From Anaerolineae bacterium (GTDB taxonomy: Bacteria; Chloroflexota; Anaerolineae; Aggregatilineales; Phototrophicaceae): 64,000 bases of DNA. Below are positions 15,810-23,346 of the stretch, piece by piece; the stretch's first letter is position 1, and each line of letters starts with the position of its first letter. The DNA lies in contig JAIOHM010000146.1 in the NCBI GenBank assembly GCA_019912965.1, forward strand, positions 1-64,000, given 5' to 3'. The notes under the pieces are model-generated. The model was given only the letters and a program-made list of their open reading frames with translations. It searched no databases and was not told where the DNA came from. The position numbers and the translations under genes are program-made.

Positions 15810-16028
15810 ATGATGCAATTGATGGAAAAAGCGCTGGCAGAAATCCAAAAACTGCCAGAAACTGAGCAGGAATCGTTGGCCGCCTGGATATTAGATGAAC
15901 TGGCTTCTGAGCGTCGTTGGAGCGAATCTTTTGCTGCTTCAGAAGACCTCCTCGCCCAACTTGCCGCCGAAGCCCTGATTGAGCATCGTGCTGGAAAAAC
16001 ACAACCGCTTAACCCTGATGAATTATGA
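15810..16028 (+). CDS. Antitoxin of a type II toxin-antitoxin pair (putative)
   Basis: 72-residue acidic protein beginning MMQLMEKALAEIQKLPETEQ. The sequence LPETEQESLAAWILDELASE is typical of small antitoxins paired with RelE/ParE toxins, and the C-terminal EHRAGKTQPLNPDEL resembles the toxin-binding tail found in many such partners. GGAGG at 15797-15801 fixes the start. Its stop overlaps the toxin start by four bases (ATGA, 16025-16028), the usual order antitoxin-toxin with coupling. It is probably also the autorepressor of the pair, though no DNA-binding fold can be confirmed by eye. Confidence 0.72.
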   Translation: MMQLMEKALAEIQKLPETEQESLAAWILDELASERRWSESFAASEDLLAQLAAEALIEHRAGKTQPLNPDEL

Positions 16029-16294
16029 AATCGTTCACGACTGAACGCTTCCGCAAACTCTATCGTGAACTACCTGAACCTGTCCGCCGTCAGGCGCGAG
16101 AAGCCTATCGTCATTTCAGTGCTGATCCATATCATCCCGGTCTTCAGTTTAAGAAAGTTCACCCGTCAAAACCGATTTACTCGGCGCGGGTGAACCTTGA
16201 TTATCGCGTTTTAGGCACGCTTGATGATGACGAGATCGTCTGGTTTTGGATTGGCTCGCACACCGATTATGACAAACTATTGGCGCGCATCTAG
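16025..16294 (+). CDS. RelE/ParE-superfamily toxin
   Basis: 89-residue basic protein. KSFTTERFRKLYRELPEPVR, PGLQFKKVHPSKPIYSARVN and YRVLGTLDDDEIVWFWIGSH follow the ParE/RelE/HigB fold order (two helices, then a four-strand sheet ending in W-x-x-x-G-x-H). WIGSHTDYDKLL is the common C-terminal signature of the YoeB/ParE-like family. It would be either an mRNA interferase or a gyrase inhibitor; the sequence does not separate the two. It ends 4 bases inside the end of the convergent aminotransferase gene. Confidence 0.8.
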   Translation: MKSFTTERFRKLYRELPEPVRRQAREAYRHFSADPYHPGLQFKKVHPSKPIYSARVNLDYRVLGTLDDDEIVWFWIGSHTDYDKLLARI

Positions 16295-17625
16295 CTTCCC
16301 AGACTATCCAGCACACTCCCCAGAATCCGCACGATTTCGTCCACTTCATCCGAGTTGATCGTCAGCGGTGGCGAGAACGCCAGCGTGCTGCCCACATTCC
16401 GCGTCCGCAAACCGCGATCCTGACACAGCTTCGTAATCCGCGCCGTCAGCGCCAGATCAGCCGTTTTCGCCTCACGGTCAGACACGATTTCCACGCCATA
16501 AATCAACCCGATGCCGCGCACCTCCCCGACGACCGCGAATTCCTTCAGCGATTCCAGACCCAACCGCAAACGTGCGCCCATCTGCCAGCCATTTTCGACC
16601 AGCTTTTCGCGCTCGATAATCTCCACATTTTTCAACGCCACCGCGCAGGCCGTCGCATGACCCGAATAGGTGAAGCCGTGCATCCACACATCCGTATCTG
16701 GCGCGGTCTGGATAGCATCATAAATCGCTTCGCTGATCTGCACGCCGCCCAACGGTTGGTAGCCGCTGGTGATGCCCTTCGCGAACGATAGCATATCTGG
16801 CTCGATTCCATAGCGGTTCAGCGCGAACATCTCGCCCGTCCGCCCGAACCCGGTAATCACCTCGTCCGCGATCAACAGCACCTCATATTGGTCGCAAATC
16901 TGCCGTAAACGCGGGAAATAATCATCCGGCGGGACGATCACGCCGCCCACGCCCTGCACCGGTTCAGCGATCACCGCCGACACTGTTTCCGGCCCTTCGC
17001 GCAAAATCGCTTCTTCCACCAGACGCGCCGCCGCTAACCCAATCGTCTCGCCCTCGCGCACATCCCCCTCAAATCGGTATGGATACGGCGCGGGCACATG
17101 CACAAATCCGGGCATCGCCGGGCCAAACATTTTGTGATACCGTTCAATCCCGGTAGCAAACGTCGTCGCCATCGTAATGCCGTGATACGCCTGCTTGCGG
17201 GCAATAATTTTGAACTTATCCGGCTTGCCCACCCGCTTCCAGTAATACCGTGCCGTCTTGAACGCGCTGTCGTTGGATTCCGACCCGCCGGATGTGAAAA
17301 AGGTGGTTTTTAAGCCATCATACGCATAACCCGATAATTTATGCGCCAACTGTGTCGCCGGAACATTCGTCATCCCGGTGAAGTTGGAGGTAAACGCCAG
17401 CTTTTTCATCTGGTCATAAGCCGCCTGTGCCAATTCCTCCCGCCCATAGCCGACGTTCACATTCCACAACCCGGCCATACCGTCCAGAATTTTGCGCCCA
17501 TCAGCCGTGTATAGATACACCCCCTCCCCGCGTTCGATCACCAGCGGATCGGCGTGCGTCTTCGGGTGTTGCAGCGGATGAAGCTGCCGTTTATCCTGTT
17601 CTTGCAGCGTCGCGTTATCAACCAC
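16291..17625 (-). CDS. Class III PLP-dependent aminotransferase
   Basis: 444 residues. GMAGLWNVNVGYGREELAQA, FFTSGGSESNDSAFKTARYY (PLP phosphate loop), VLLIADEVITGFGRTGEMFA (the D that contacts the pyridine nitrogen) and MLSFAKGITSGYQPLGGVQI (Schiff-base Lys) are all intact. The sequence resembles omega-amino acid:pyruvate or putrescine-type transaminases. It might feed on the polyamines taken up by the transporter at 46-53 kb, but nothing links them directly. GTG start with GAGGAG 8 bases upstream. It is convergent with and overlaps the toxin gene by four bases. Confidence 0.88.
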   Translation of the reverse strand: MVDNATLQEQDKRQLHPLQHPKTHADPLVIERGEGVYLYTADGRKILDGMAGLWNVNVGYGREELAQAAYDQMKKLAFTSNFTGMTNVPATQLAHKLSGYAYDGLKTTFFTSGGSESNDSAFKTARYYWKRVGKPDKFKIIARKQAYHGITMATTFATGIERYHKMFGPAMPGFVHVPAPYPYRFEGDVREGETIGLAAARLVEEAILREGPETVSAVIAEPVQGVGGVIVPPDDYFPRLRQICDQYEVLLIADEVITGFGRTGEMFALNRYGIEPDMLSFAKGITSGYQPLGGVQISEAIYDAIQTAPDTDVWMHGFTYSGHATACAVALKNVEIIEREKLVENGWQMGARLRLGLESLKEFAVVGEVRGIGLIYGVEIVSDREAKTADLALTARITKLCQDRGLRTRNVGSTLAFSPPLTINSDEVDEIVRILGSVLDSLGS

Positions 17626-17765
17626 TTTTTTCGCTCCTCAAATAGTGAATTTGGGAATGAAGATACCAGCGATCACTACCGCCTTCAACTACCAATAAAC
17701 CCGCCGATTTTGAGATATAATCTGCACATATCATATGCACATAACCCGATCCACAGGCTTGCCCC

Positions 17766-19076
17766 ATGCGCGTCGAAAAAACCGTCTTCATCAGCTACCG
17801 CCGCACCAACTACTACCACACCCGCGCTATTGAGCGCGAATTGACCAGTCACGGCTTTGATGTCTTTCTGGATTACGACTCGATTGACTCCGGTTCATTC
17901 CCTCAAATCATCATGAACCAGATTGCCGCCCGCGCCCACTTCCTGATCGTCCTAACCCCTAGCGCCCTTGAACGCTGCATCAACCCCGAAGATTGGATGC
18001 GGAAGGAAATTGAAGCTGCTATCGACCTCCAACGGAACATCATTCCTTTAATGTTCGAGAACTTCAATTTTGGTGATGCGGCTCAATACGTTACAGGTGA
18101 TAAGCTCCCTTTACTGCCGAATTACAATGGCCTCGATGTGCCGAGAAGCTATTTTGTAGAGGCAATGGAACGGTTGCGAACCCGTTTTCTCAACAAACCG
18201 CTGGAACTCATTTTGCATCCCGCGCCGCTGCCTGAGCAAAAACAAATCGCTGCTCAACAGCAAATCGCGCAGTCGAAACCCGCCCCCACCCCGGAACAAA
18301 TCCGCGCGGAGTATTATTTTGAAAGTGGTTTTAGACACTACAACAACGGAAACACCGATCTAGCCATTGAGGAGTTCAACCGGGCGATTTTGCTCAACCC
18401 AGAATTTGTGCAAGCCTACTACCGTCGTGGAAATGCTTATAGTATGAAAAAGGACTCAAATCGTGCCATTGCAGATTGGCAGGAAGCCCTTCGCCTCACT
18501 TCTGACAGCACCCATGCCAGCCTGTTTCGCAGCAATATCTATCGGTTGCAAAAGGATTTTAGCAGTGCCTTAGCTGAAGCGGATGCAGCCATAACAAGTA
18601 ATCCGAAAGACCCAGAAATGTACAACAACCGGGGCATCGCACGCAGCGACAAAGGCGACAACGACGGTGCAATGGCCGACTACGCCGAAGCCATCCGCCT
18701 CAATCCCCAATTTGCCACTGCCTACAACAACCGGGGCATCGCACGCAAAGCTAAAGGCGACAAGGACGGGGCGATTGCTGACTACACCGAAGCCATCCGC
18801 CTCAATCCCCAAGATGCTGATGCCTATAACAACCGGGGCATCGCACGCAGCGACAAAGGCGACAACGACGGTGCAATGGCCGACTACACCGAAGCCATCC
18901 GCCTCAATCCCCAATATACCAATGCCTACAACAATCGGGGATATACATACTCCAAACAAGGCAAATTAGATGCTGCGATTGCCGACTACGAGGCTGCACT
19001 CCGCATTGATCCCAATCACAGTCTCGCAAAAAAGAATCTGCAAATTGCCCGTAATAAAAAACAGCAGGGGAAATAA
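17766..19076 (+). CDS. TIR-domain protein with TPR repeats
   Basis: 436 residues. Residues 4-130 form a TIR domain: KTVFISYRRTNYYHTRAIER, GFDVFLDYDSIDSGSF, AHFLIVLTPSALERC, then WMRKEIEAAI. Glu 81 in that last motif is at the place of the catalytic NADase glutamate. A Gln/Pro linker (about 155-178) leads to seven or so TPR units (about 180-430), several nearly identical at DNA level. TIR-TPR proteins act in bacterial immunity or signalling, with TPRs sensing or binding a partner. No second effector gene is adjacent. TATAAT at 17716-17721 could be its -10 element; no ribosome site is visible. Confidence 0.82.
   Translation: MRVEKTVFISYRRTNYYHTRAIERELTSHGFDVFLDYDSIDSGSFPQIIMNQIAARAHFLIVLTPSALERCINPEDWMRKEIEAAIDLQRNIIPLMFENFNFGDAAQYVTGDKLPLLPNYNGLDVPRSYFVEAMERLRTRFLNKPLELILHPAPLPEQKQIAAQQQIAQSKPAPTPEQIRAEYYFESGFRHYNNGNTDLAIEEFNRAILLNPEFVQAYYRRGNAYSMKKDSNRAIADWQEALRLTSDSTHASLFRSNIYRLQKDFSSALAEADAAITSNPKDPEMYNNRGIARSDKGDNDGAMADYAEAIRLNPQFATAYNNRGIARKAKGDKDGAIADYTEAIRLNPQDADAYNNRGIARSDKGDNDGAMADYTEAIRLNPQYTNAYNNRGYTYSKQGKLDAAIADYEAALRIDPNHSLAKKNLQIARNKKQQGK
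18621..18955 (+). repeat. Tandem 102-bp repeats inside the TPR region
   Basis: Units start at 18621, 18723, 18825 and 18927, exactly 102 bases (34 codons) apart, and share runs such as AACAACCGGGGCATCGCACG and GAAGCCATCCGCCTCAATCC. Near identity at silent sites points to recent duplication or gene conversion. Unit number is expected to vary between strains. Confidence 0.85.
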
Positions 19077-19090
19077 CACCGCCTCAACCA

Positions 19091-19152
19091 GTCTTTTGAG
19101 CGCCTTCAGTGCGCTTTCATCAATGTAGCCGACGGGTTTTAACCCTCGGCGG
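19091..19152 (-). repeat. Dispersed GCCGAGGG palindrome element, copy 1
   Basis: Read on the minus strand: CCGCCGAGGGTTAAAACCC, then GTCGGCTACAT and CAAAAGACTGG. The same order occurs on the plus strand at 49747-49812, and a shorter part at 19492-19527. The arms GCCGAGGG and CCCGTCGGC form a hairpin. The GAGGGTTAA part encodes the end and stop of the gene at 19139. Confidence 0.7.
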
Positions 19153-19414
19153 GGAACAGCGAAGGTTTACGCAGTTTTTGCAGCATCTCGGCATTATCCA
19201 TCGGTGTTTGCTGAAGGCGTAAATAACGCTCCCGCAAAACAGGGTCAGATGAATCACTCAATACAGCGGCATAACGCTCAAGGGCTTCATCCAGTGATAT
19301 CTCGCCAAAAACCGCCCGGAAATCAGCGGATTCGGTCATCTCCAGTACAGCATCAATCAATTCATGCCGTGCCAATAAAAAGGTGATCTGGCTTTCGGTC
19401 AGTTCGGCGTCCAT
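19139..19414 (-). CDS. Small acidic protein of unknown function
   Basis: 91 residues from ATG 19414 (AAGG five bases upstream); mostly helical, no motif recognised (starts MDAELTESQITFLLARHELI). The last codons and stop (Ala-Glu-Gly-stop) come from a dispersed repeat. It lies between TIR-TPR and an XRE regulator, in an accessory stretch. Confidence 0.5.
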   Translation of the reverse strand: MDAELTESQITFLLARHELIDAVLEMTESADFRAVFGEISLDEALERYAAVLSDSSDPVLRERYLRLQQTPMDNAEMLQKLRKPSLFPAEG

Positions 19415-19491
19415 AACCTTGCCTTTCACTCCCATGAATTATAACACTGCTGACCAGTAGTTATCTTCAATGGGATTGGAAAGATGATACC

Positions 19492-19527
19492 GAGTCTTTT
19501 GAGCGTCTTCAGTTTTAACCCTCGGCG
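19492..19527 (-). repeat. Dispersed GCCGAGGG element, truncated copy
   Basis: GAGTCTTTTGAGCGTCTTCAG followed by TTTTAACCCTCGGCG repeats the left part of the element at 19091-19152. Here too it encodes Ala-Glu-Gly-stop, the end of the XRE gene. Confidence 0.6.
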
Positions 19528-19757
19528 TTTTCACGCTCAATATACAACAAATCCCCCACCTCGCACGCAAAATAATCGCAAAACGCTTCCAGTACAGGCA
19601 GCTCAACCTTATCCACTTCATTCTTCAGCCAACGCGCAACCGTATGCTGGGTTACACCAACCACTTGAGCGATTTCTTTATTACGAATGCGCCGCCCTTC
19701 ACGCTTCTCTTTCTCTGCCAGTAAGATCAAAAAGCGGTTACGTATTCTACTTGTCAA
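19515..19757 (-). CDS. XRE-family transcriptional regulator
   Basis: 80-residue Cro/CI-type helix-turn-helix protein: RRIRNKEIAQVVGVTQHTVA (about 22-41) is the HTH with recognition helix TQHTVARWL, followed by PVLEAFCDYFACEVGDLLYI, the usual last helices of the fold. The start is TTG 19757, with a weak TAGGTAG site. It has no effector domain, so it is a compact repressor. It is divergent from a Bro-N protein, like phage repressor/antirepressor pairs. Its C-terminus is supplied by a dispersed repeat. Confidence 0.8.
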   Translation of the reverse strand: MTSRIRNRFLILLAEKEKREGRRIRNKEIAQVVGVTQHTVARWLKNEVDKVELPVLEAFCDYFACEVGDLLYIERENAEG

Positions 19758-19779
19758 TTGATTTCTACCTACTCAATTG
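19754..19779. promoter_or_regulatory. Candidate operator: paired TCAATTG sites
   Basis: TCAATTG occurs at 19754-19760 and 19773-19779, each containing the palindrome CAATTG, spaced about two helical turns apart. They overlap the XRE start and lie just ahead of the Bro-N promoter, as expected for a shared operator. Confidence 0.4.
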
Positions 19780-19789
19780 TGATTACTAG

Positions 19790-19818
19790 TTGACATTTTT
19801 TGATTTTTGGCTTATCGT
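19790..19818 (+). promoter_or_regulatory. Candidate promoter of the Bro-N gene
   Basis: TTGACA (19790-19795), 17-base spacer, TATCGT (19813-19818). The leader to the ATG at 19955 is about 130 bases and contains a dispersed repeat. Confidence 0.45.
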
Positions 19819-19870
19819 CTAAATACGCACAATTTAGCGTCCGCCACCCATGTCCCATATTCCGGCATCT

Positions 19871-19913
19871 TGCTCCCCTCTCCGTACCGGAGAGGGGCTG
19901 GGGGTGGGGTAAA
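19871..19913 (+). repeat. Dispersed CCCCTCTCCG...GAGAGGGG repeat
   Basis: CTCCCCTCTCCG pairs CGGAGAGGGG around TAC and continues CTGGGGGTGGGGT. It sits in the leader of the Bro-N gene. The copy at 44160-44199 is in opposite orientation. Confidence 0.65.
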
Positions 19914-19954
19914 CAACCGAACCAACAACCCATTCAATTCAAGGAGCGCATATC

Positions 19955-20863
19955 ATGTCGAATGCAGTGCTATTCACCTTGCCCGTTTCCGGTGACGATG
20001 ATCGCCCATTACCCCTTATTGTAGCCACGAAATGGAATTTTCCGCTTGCCCATCTTGAAGTGGACGGTCAGCTTTTTTATGCAGTGCAGGATTGGCTGCG
20101 TGGGCTGACAGGTACGGAAGAAGTTTTTCGCATTTGGAATGATATTCAACGCAAAGGTGATTTAGCTCAACTCTCCGATTCAATCCGAAGGTTGCCCTAT
20201 TTGGCAGCAAACGGCAAAACCTATCAGATGGATTTTGCTACTGATAAAGGACTGTATCTGATTACCCAACATTTGCGATCAATTAAATCCCGCCCAACCA
20301 TTGCGATCATCAAGAAATTTCTGGCTGAATCCGGCGCGTTTGTCGATCAAATCCGCCGTGAACCGGAAACGGTTGTAACCTCCGGCGCGATCAATCCCGA
20401 TAAAGCCATCGACGCCGCCATCAATGCCTACCGCGCACAGGGCAAGGATGACCGTTGGATACAAGCCCGCGTCGAAGGCAAAATCAAGCGCCACCTGTTC
20501 ACCGCCGCCCTGAACGCCGCCGTAGCCGAAGTCCTCAACCGCCGTCATTATGCCATCGCCACCGACGATATTTACAAAGGCCTATGGAAGCGCACCGCCG
20601 CCTGTCTTAAACAAGAACTCGAACTGCCCAAAACCGCCAACCTGCGCGACCATCAACCCATGCTGGCGCTGCATTATCAGGGGATTGCCGAAGAAGTCGC
20701 CGCCAAAAAACTCGGTGATCGCTCGGAACTCCTGTGGGAAGAAGCCCGCCTCATCGTCAAAAACGTCGCCGCCTTCATTGGCGAACAGGCACAGGCCACC
20801 AGCCGCCTGTTGAACATGGACATCGCCACCGGGAAACCCCTGCTGGAAGACGGCACTTTCTAA
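19955..20863 (+). CDS. Bro-N/antirepressor-like protein (DinD-like)
   Basis: 302 residues, cytoplasmic. The N-terminal 130 residues carry the Bro-N pattern: KWNFPLAHLEVDGQLFYAVQDWL, KRKGD-like NDIQRKGDLAQLSD, LPYLAANGKTYQMDFAT and GLYLITQHLRSIKSRP. The central and C-terminal parts (KAIDAAINAYRAQGKDDRWI and LKQELELPKTANLRDHQPML) resemble bacterial DinD-type proteins rather than phage KilAC. Bro-N domains bind DNA and phage antirepressors of this class lift CI-type repression. AAGGAG precedes the ATG. The divergent XRE gene makes a plausible repressor/antirepressor switch, but no prophage structural gene is present. Confidence 0.72.
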   Translation: MSNAVLFTLPVSGDDDRPLPLIVATKWNFPLAHLEVDGQLFYAVQDWLRGLTGTEEVFRIWNDIQRKGDLAQLSDSIRRLPYLAANGKTYQMDFATDKGLYLITQHLRSIKSRPTIAIIKKFLAESGAFVDQIRREPETVVTSGAINPDKAIDAAINAYRAQGKDDRWIQARVEGKIKRHLFTAALNAAVAEVLNRRHYAIATDDIYKGLWKRTAACLKQELELPKTANLRDHQPMLALHYQGIAEEVAAKKLGDRSELLWEEARLIVKNVAAFIGEQAQATSRLLNMDIATGKPLLEDGTF

Positions 20864-20929
20864 CCCAATTCCAATTGACTGATAAGGATATTTGTTCTAA
20901 AATGAGTTCAACTGGAAATGAATCTGCGT

Positions 20930-21275
20930 CGGGAAACCTGCCGATTCCCAAGATTCAAAATCAGTGGTGCGAATCATTGCGCGCAAACCCTGTTCCGCAA
21001 TCGCAATCGCCGCAATCGCCGCAAACCATCGCTTATGAATTTGCTGAAGGCTGATGGCTAAAGGCTGATTGGCGGCGAAACCCTTTTTCGCCACGCCGCC
21101 ATCGCCGCCGCCGCCACTAACCCCACCCAAAGATTCGTAGGATTCACAAAAATCATCTGCGAATCTTGCGAATTTGAAGAATCTTGCGAAATTTGTGAAT
21201 CTTTCCCATCTTTTCTGGAAACTGGAAACCCGTAACTGGCAACCAAAAACCAATCACTAAAAACTGACAACTATA
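20930..21275 (-). repeat. Complex repeat-rich noncoding block
   Basis: Fills most of the 415-base gap 20864-21278. It contains GCAATCGCCGCAATCGCCGC, GCCGCCATCGCCGCCGCCGC, three GAATCTTGCGAA-type words (21170-21210) and AACTGG/AACCAAAAACCAATCACT words. The block at 44090-44412 has the same word types in inverted order and orientation. No gene or RNA is recognised in it. Confidence 0.6.
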
Positions 21276-21278
21276 AAC

Positions 21279-21935
21279 TTAAAGCGCGGCAATCGTGCGG
21301 AGCAAATCTTCGCGGGTGATGATGATGCGGTGACGGTCAAACCGGATGGCCTCGGCCTCTTCCAGCGTTCGCAGTGCGCGGCTCACCGTTTCCGGCTTGG
21401 TTGCCAGATGTGCCGCAATCGTCGCGCGGGTGACGCCGCTCAACGCCGGATCATCCATCTGCTTGAGCAAAAACCGCGCCAGCCGGATCGTAACCGAATA
21501 CAGCGCCAGGTCTTCAATCTGCCCGACCAGATTCCGTACCCGTGCCGCCAGCATTTTGATGACCCGTCGCGCCAATAACGGATCGCTGGTCACAAGGCGC
21601 GCCAGAGCTTCCGAAGGCAGCAGCCAGGCCGTAACATGGGTGAGCGCTCCCGCGTTCGCCGGATTATTACCCCCGTCCAGCGCTGCGATGTCATTGAACG
21701 TGTTCCCCGGCCCCAGCAAATGCATGATGTGTTCTTCGCCTTCCGGGTTGATCTTATAGACCTTAACCCGACCCTGCTCCACCATCCACATGCCAGCCGC
21801 CGGGTCACCTTCCAGAAAGATAATTTCATCTGGGGCAAAGGTGCGCCGCTGCATCTCGTCTTGGAGTGCCGTCAGCCGCGATGCATCCAACCCCTCGAAA
21901 TACGGCAGCGCCCGCAGATATTCAATCAACGGCAT
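21279..21935 (-). CDS. Crp/Fnr-family transcriptional regulator
   Basis: 218 residues. The cyclic-nucleotide-binding fold spans about 5-120 (EIIFLEGDPAAGMWMVEQGR, GEEHIMHLLGPGNTFNDIAA) and the Crp-type winged helix about 150-218 (VTRATIAAHLATKPETVSRA). No cysteines suited to an Fnr iron-sulfur cluster are seen, and the ligand is unknown. ATG 21935 is preferred: GGGTG lies in the end of the upstream gene, which stops four bases before. Cotranscribed with a DUF423 gene. Confidence 0.85.
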   Translation of the reverse strand: MPLIEYLRALPYFEGLDASRLTALQDEMQRRTFAPDEIIFLEGDPAAGMWMVEQGRVKVYKINPEGEEHIMHLLGPGNTFNDIAALDGGNNPANAGALTHVTAWLLPSEALARLVTSDPLLARRVIKMLAARVRNLVGQIEDLALYSVTIRLARFLLKQMDDPALSGVTRATIAAHLATKPETVSRALRTLEEAEAIRFDRHRIIITREDLLRTIAAL

Positions 21936-21939
21936 CTTT

Positions 21940-22314
21940 TCACCCGCCCAGCACACCCAGAGCCAGACACGCCCATCCCGCTAGAAATGCCAATCCACCC
22001 AGCGGTGTAATCGCCCCTAATTTGCGGTTTCCTGTCAGGCTCAGGGCATACAAACTGCCGGAAAACAAAACCGTCCCCAGCACGAACAACCAGCCGCCCA
22101 GCGGAATAAGACCCGACGCCCATTTATCCGATGCCCACGCCACACCCAGCAGCGCCAGTCCGTGATAAAAGTGATACTGTACGCCCGTTTTATAACTGGC
22201 TTCCAAATTCGGCTTATCCTTGAAACGTGCAGCCAGCGCATGTGCCCCAAAAGCCCCCAGCGCCACGCCCAAAAATCCGCTCACTGCTGCCAGCAGCACA
22301 AATGTCGATGCCAT
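21940..22314 (-). CDS. DUF423 family membrane protein
   Basis: 124 residues, four membrane helices. GFLGVALGAFGAHALAARF at the N-terminus and YKTGVQYHFYHGLALLGVAW are the family signature (G-AFGAHGL and YHxxHAlAL). Homologous to E. coli YgdD, function unknown. GGAGA precedes ATG 22314. The Crp-type gene follows closely. Confidence 0.83.
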   Translation of the reverse strand: MASTFVLLAAVSGFLGVALGAFGAHALAARFKDKPNLEASYKTGVQYHFYHGLALLGVAWASDKWASGLIPLGGWLFVLGTVLFSGSLYALSLTGNRKLGAITPLGGLAFLAGWACLALGVLGG

Positions 22315-22412
22315 ATGATTCTCCGTTGGCATATCGTCGAAAGTGAGTAGAGTATAGCCTAAACGTCTGTGCTATGGTGGTTGAATAAACACCGAAACTA
22401 TCGAGGTTGAAC

Positions 22413-23312
22413 ATGAAAATTCCGGCCTTCCTACTGCTGCTTTTGATCGCCCTGATAAGCGTTTTCCCCACAACCGCCCAGGATGCCTGCGCCTTACCGC
22501 CCCGCCTTTCGGCTGATATGTGGGGGCGGGTGCTTTCCGGCGAACCCAATAATTTGCGCGAAACCCCAACCCGAAGCGCGGCACTCATCGGGCAAATCCC
22601 GGCGGGCGACATTTTCCGCGTGATCGACGGCCCAACTTGCGTCGAGGGTTACAACTGGTGGCAGGTGAATTATGCCGGAACACTGGCATGGACAGCCGAA
22701 GGCCGCGATGACTACTGGCTCGAATCGATTGGCGAAATCCCTTTACCCAATCCCGATGACCCCGAAGGCTGCCAGCTTCCGCCGGCTTCCTACGAGCAGT
22801 TAGTCGTCGGTTATGGCATCCTGAATTTACGCACACTGGCGATGCTCGACCACGCGCAGGAACTTTACGGTGGCGTTCTCAACTTTCGGCAGAATGTGAT
22901 GCAGGGCGGTTACAATCCCGGCGGTGTTGCAGCCAGCTTCGGCACACACGATGGCGGTGGTGCGATTGATCTGGCCGTCCGTGACCCCATCACCCGCAAT
23001 GTTTTAGCCGATGAAATCGCTCCAATGCTGCTGGCGCTCCGTACAGCCGGATTCGCCGCATGGCTGCGCGATACCGACGAACTCTATCCCGGTTCACCCA
23101 TCCACATTCACGCCATCGCGGTTGGTGATGCCGAACTGTCTGAAGCGGCGCGCGGACAAATTGATGGCGACTTTGGTTATCTGCGCGGCTTCAACGGCCT
23201 CCCGCAAGACAGCGGCATCCCGTTACCGGATACCTCTGGCGAAATGGTCATCTGCTCATGGATGGTCAATCTCGGATTCGATGATCTGCGACCAGCCGAA
23301 GCAGGGCTATAA
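22413..23312 (+). CDS. Secreted SH3b/M15-like peptidase domain protein
   Basis: 299 residues. Signal peptide IPAFLLLLLIALISVFPTTA, then an SH3b-like domain (about 30-108: NLRETPTRSAALIGQIPAGD, NWWQVNYAGTLAWTAEG). The C-terminal domain (about 140-260) contains SFGTHDGGGAIDL and IHIHAI. The spacing H-x6-D ... H resembles the zinc ligands of M15 D,D-carboxypeptidases (SxHxxGxAxD ... HxH). The usual ExWH is not present, so catalysis is unproved. It may bind or trim peptidoglycan. GAGG precedes ATG 22413. Confidence 0.68.
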   Translation: MKIPAFLLLLLIALISVFPTTAQDACALPPRLSADMWGRVLSGEPNNLRETPTRSAALIGQIPAGDIFRVIDGPTCVEGYNWWQVNYAGTLAWTAEGRDDYWLESIGEIPLPNPDDPEGCQLPPASYEQLVVGYGILNLRTLAMLDHAQELYGGVLNFRQNVMQGGYNPGGVAASFGTHDGGGAIDLAVRDPITRNVLADEIAPMLLALRTAGFAAWLRDTDELYPGSPIHIHAIAVGDAELSEAARGQIDGDFGYLRGFNGLPQDSGIPLPDTSGEMVICSWMVNLGFDDLRPAEAGL

Positions 23313-23346
23313 TCAAAAGAGTGCCTCACAATCCCATAGGGTTTAC

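Noticed and set aside
18621-18955. Regular 102-base repeats considered as a CRISPR-like array
   Set aside because: Repeats are in frame, encode TPR units and have no unique spacers; no cas genes.
20930-21275. Possible structured RNA in the GCC-rich block
   Set aside because: Word repeats explain the composition; no conserved stem set or terminator could be drawn.
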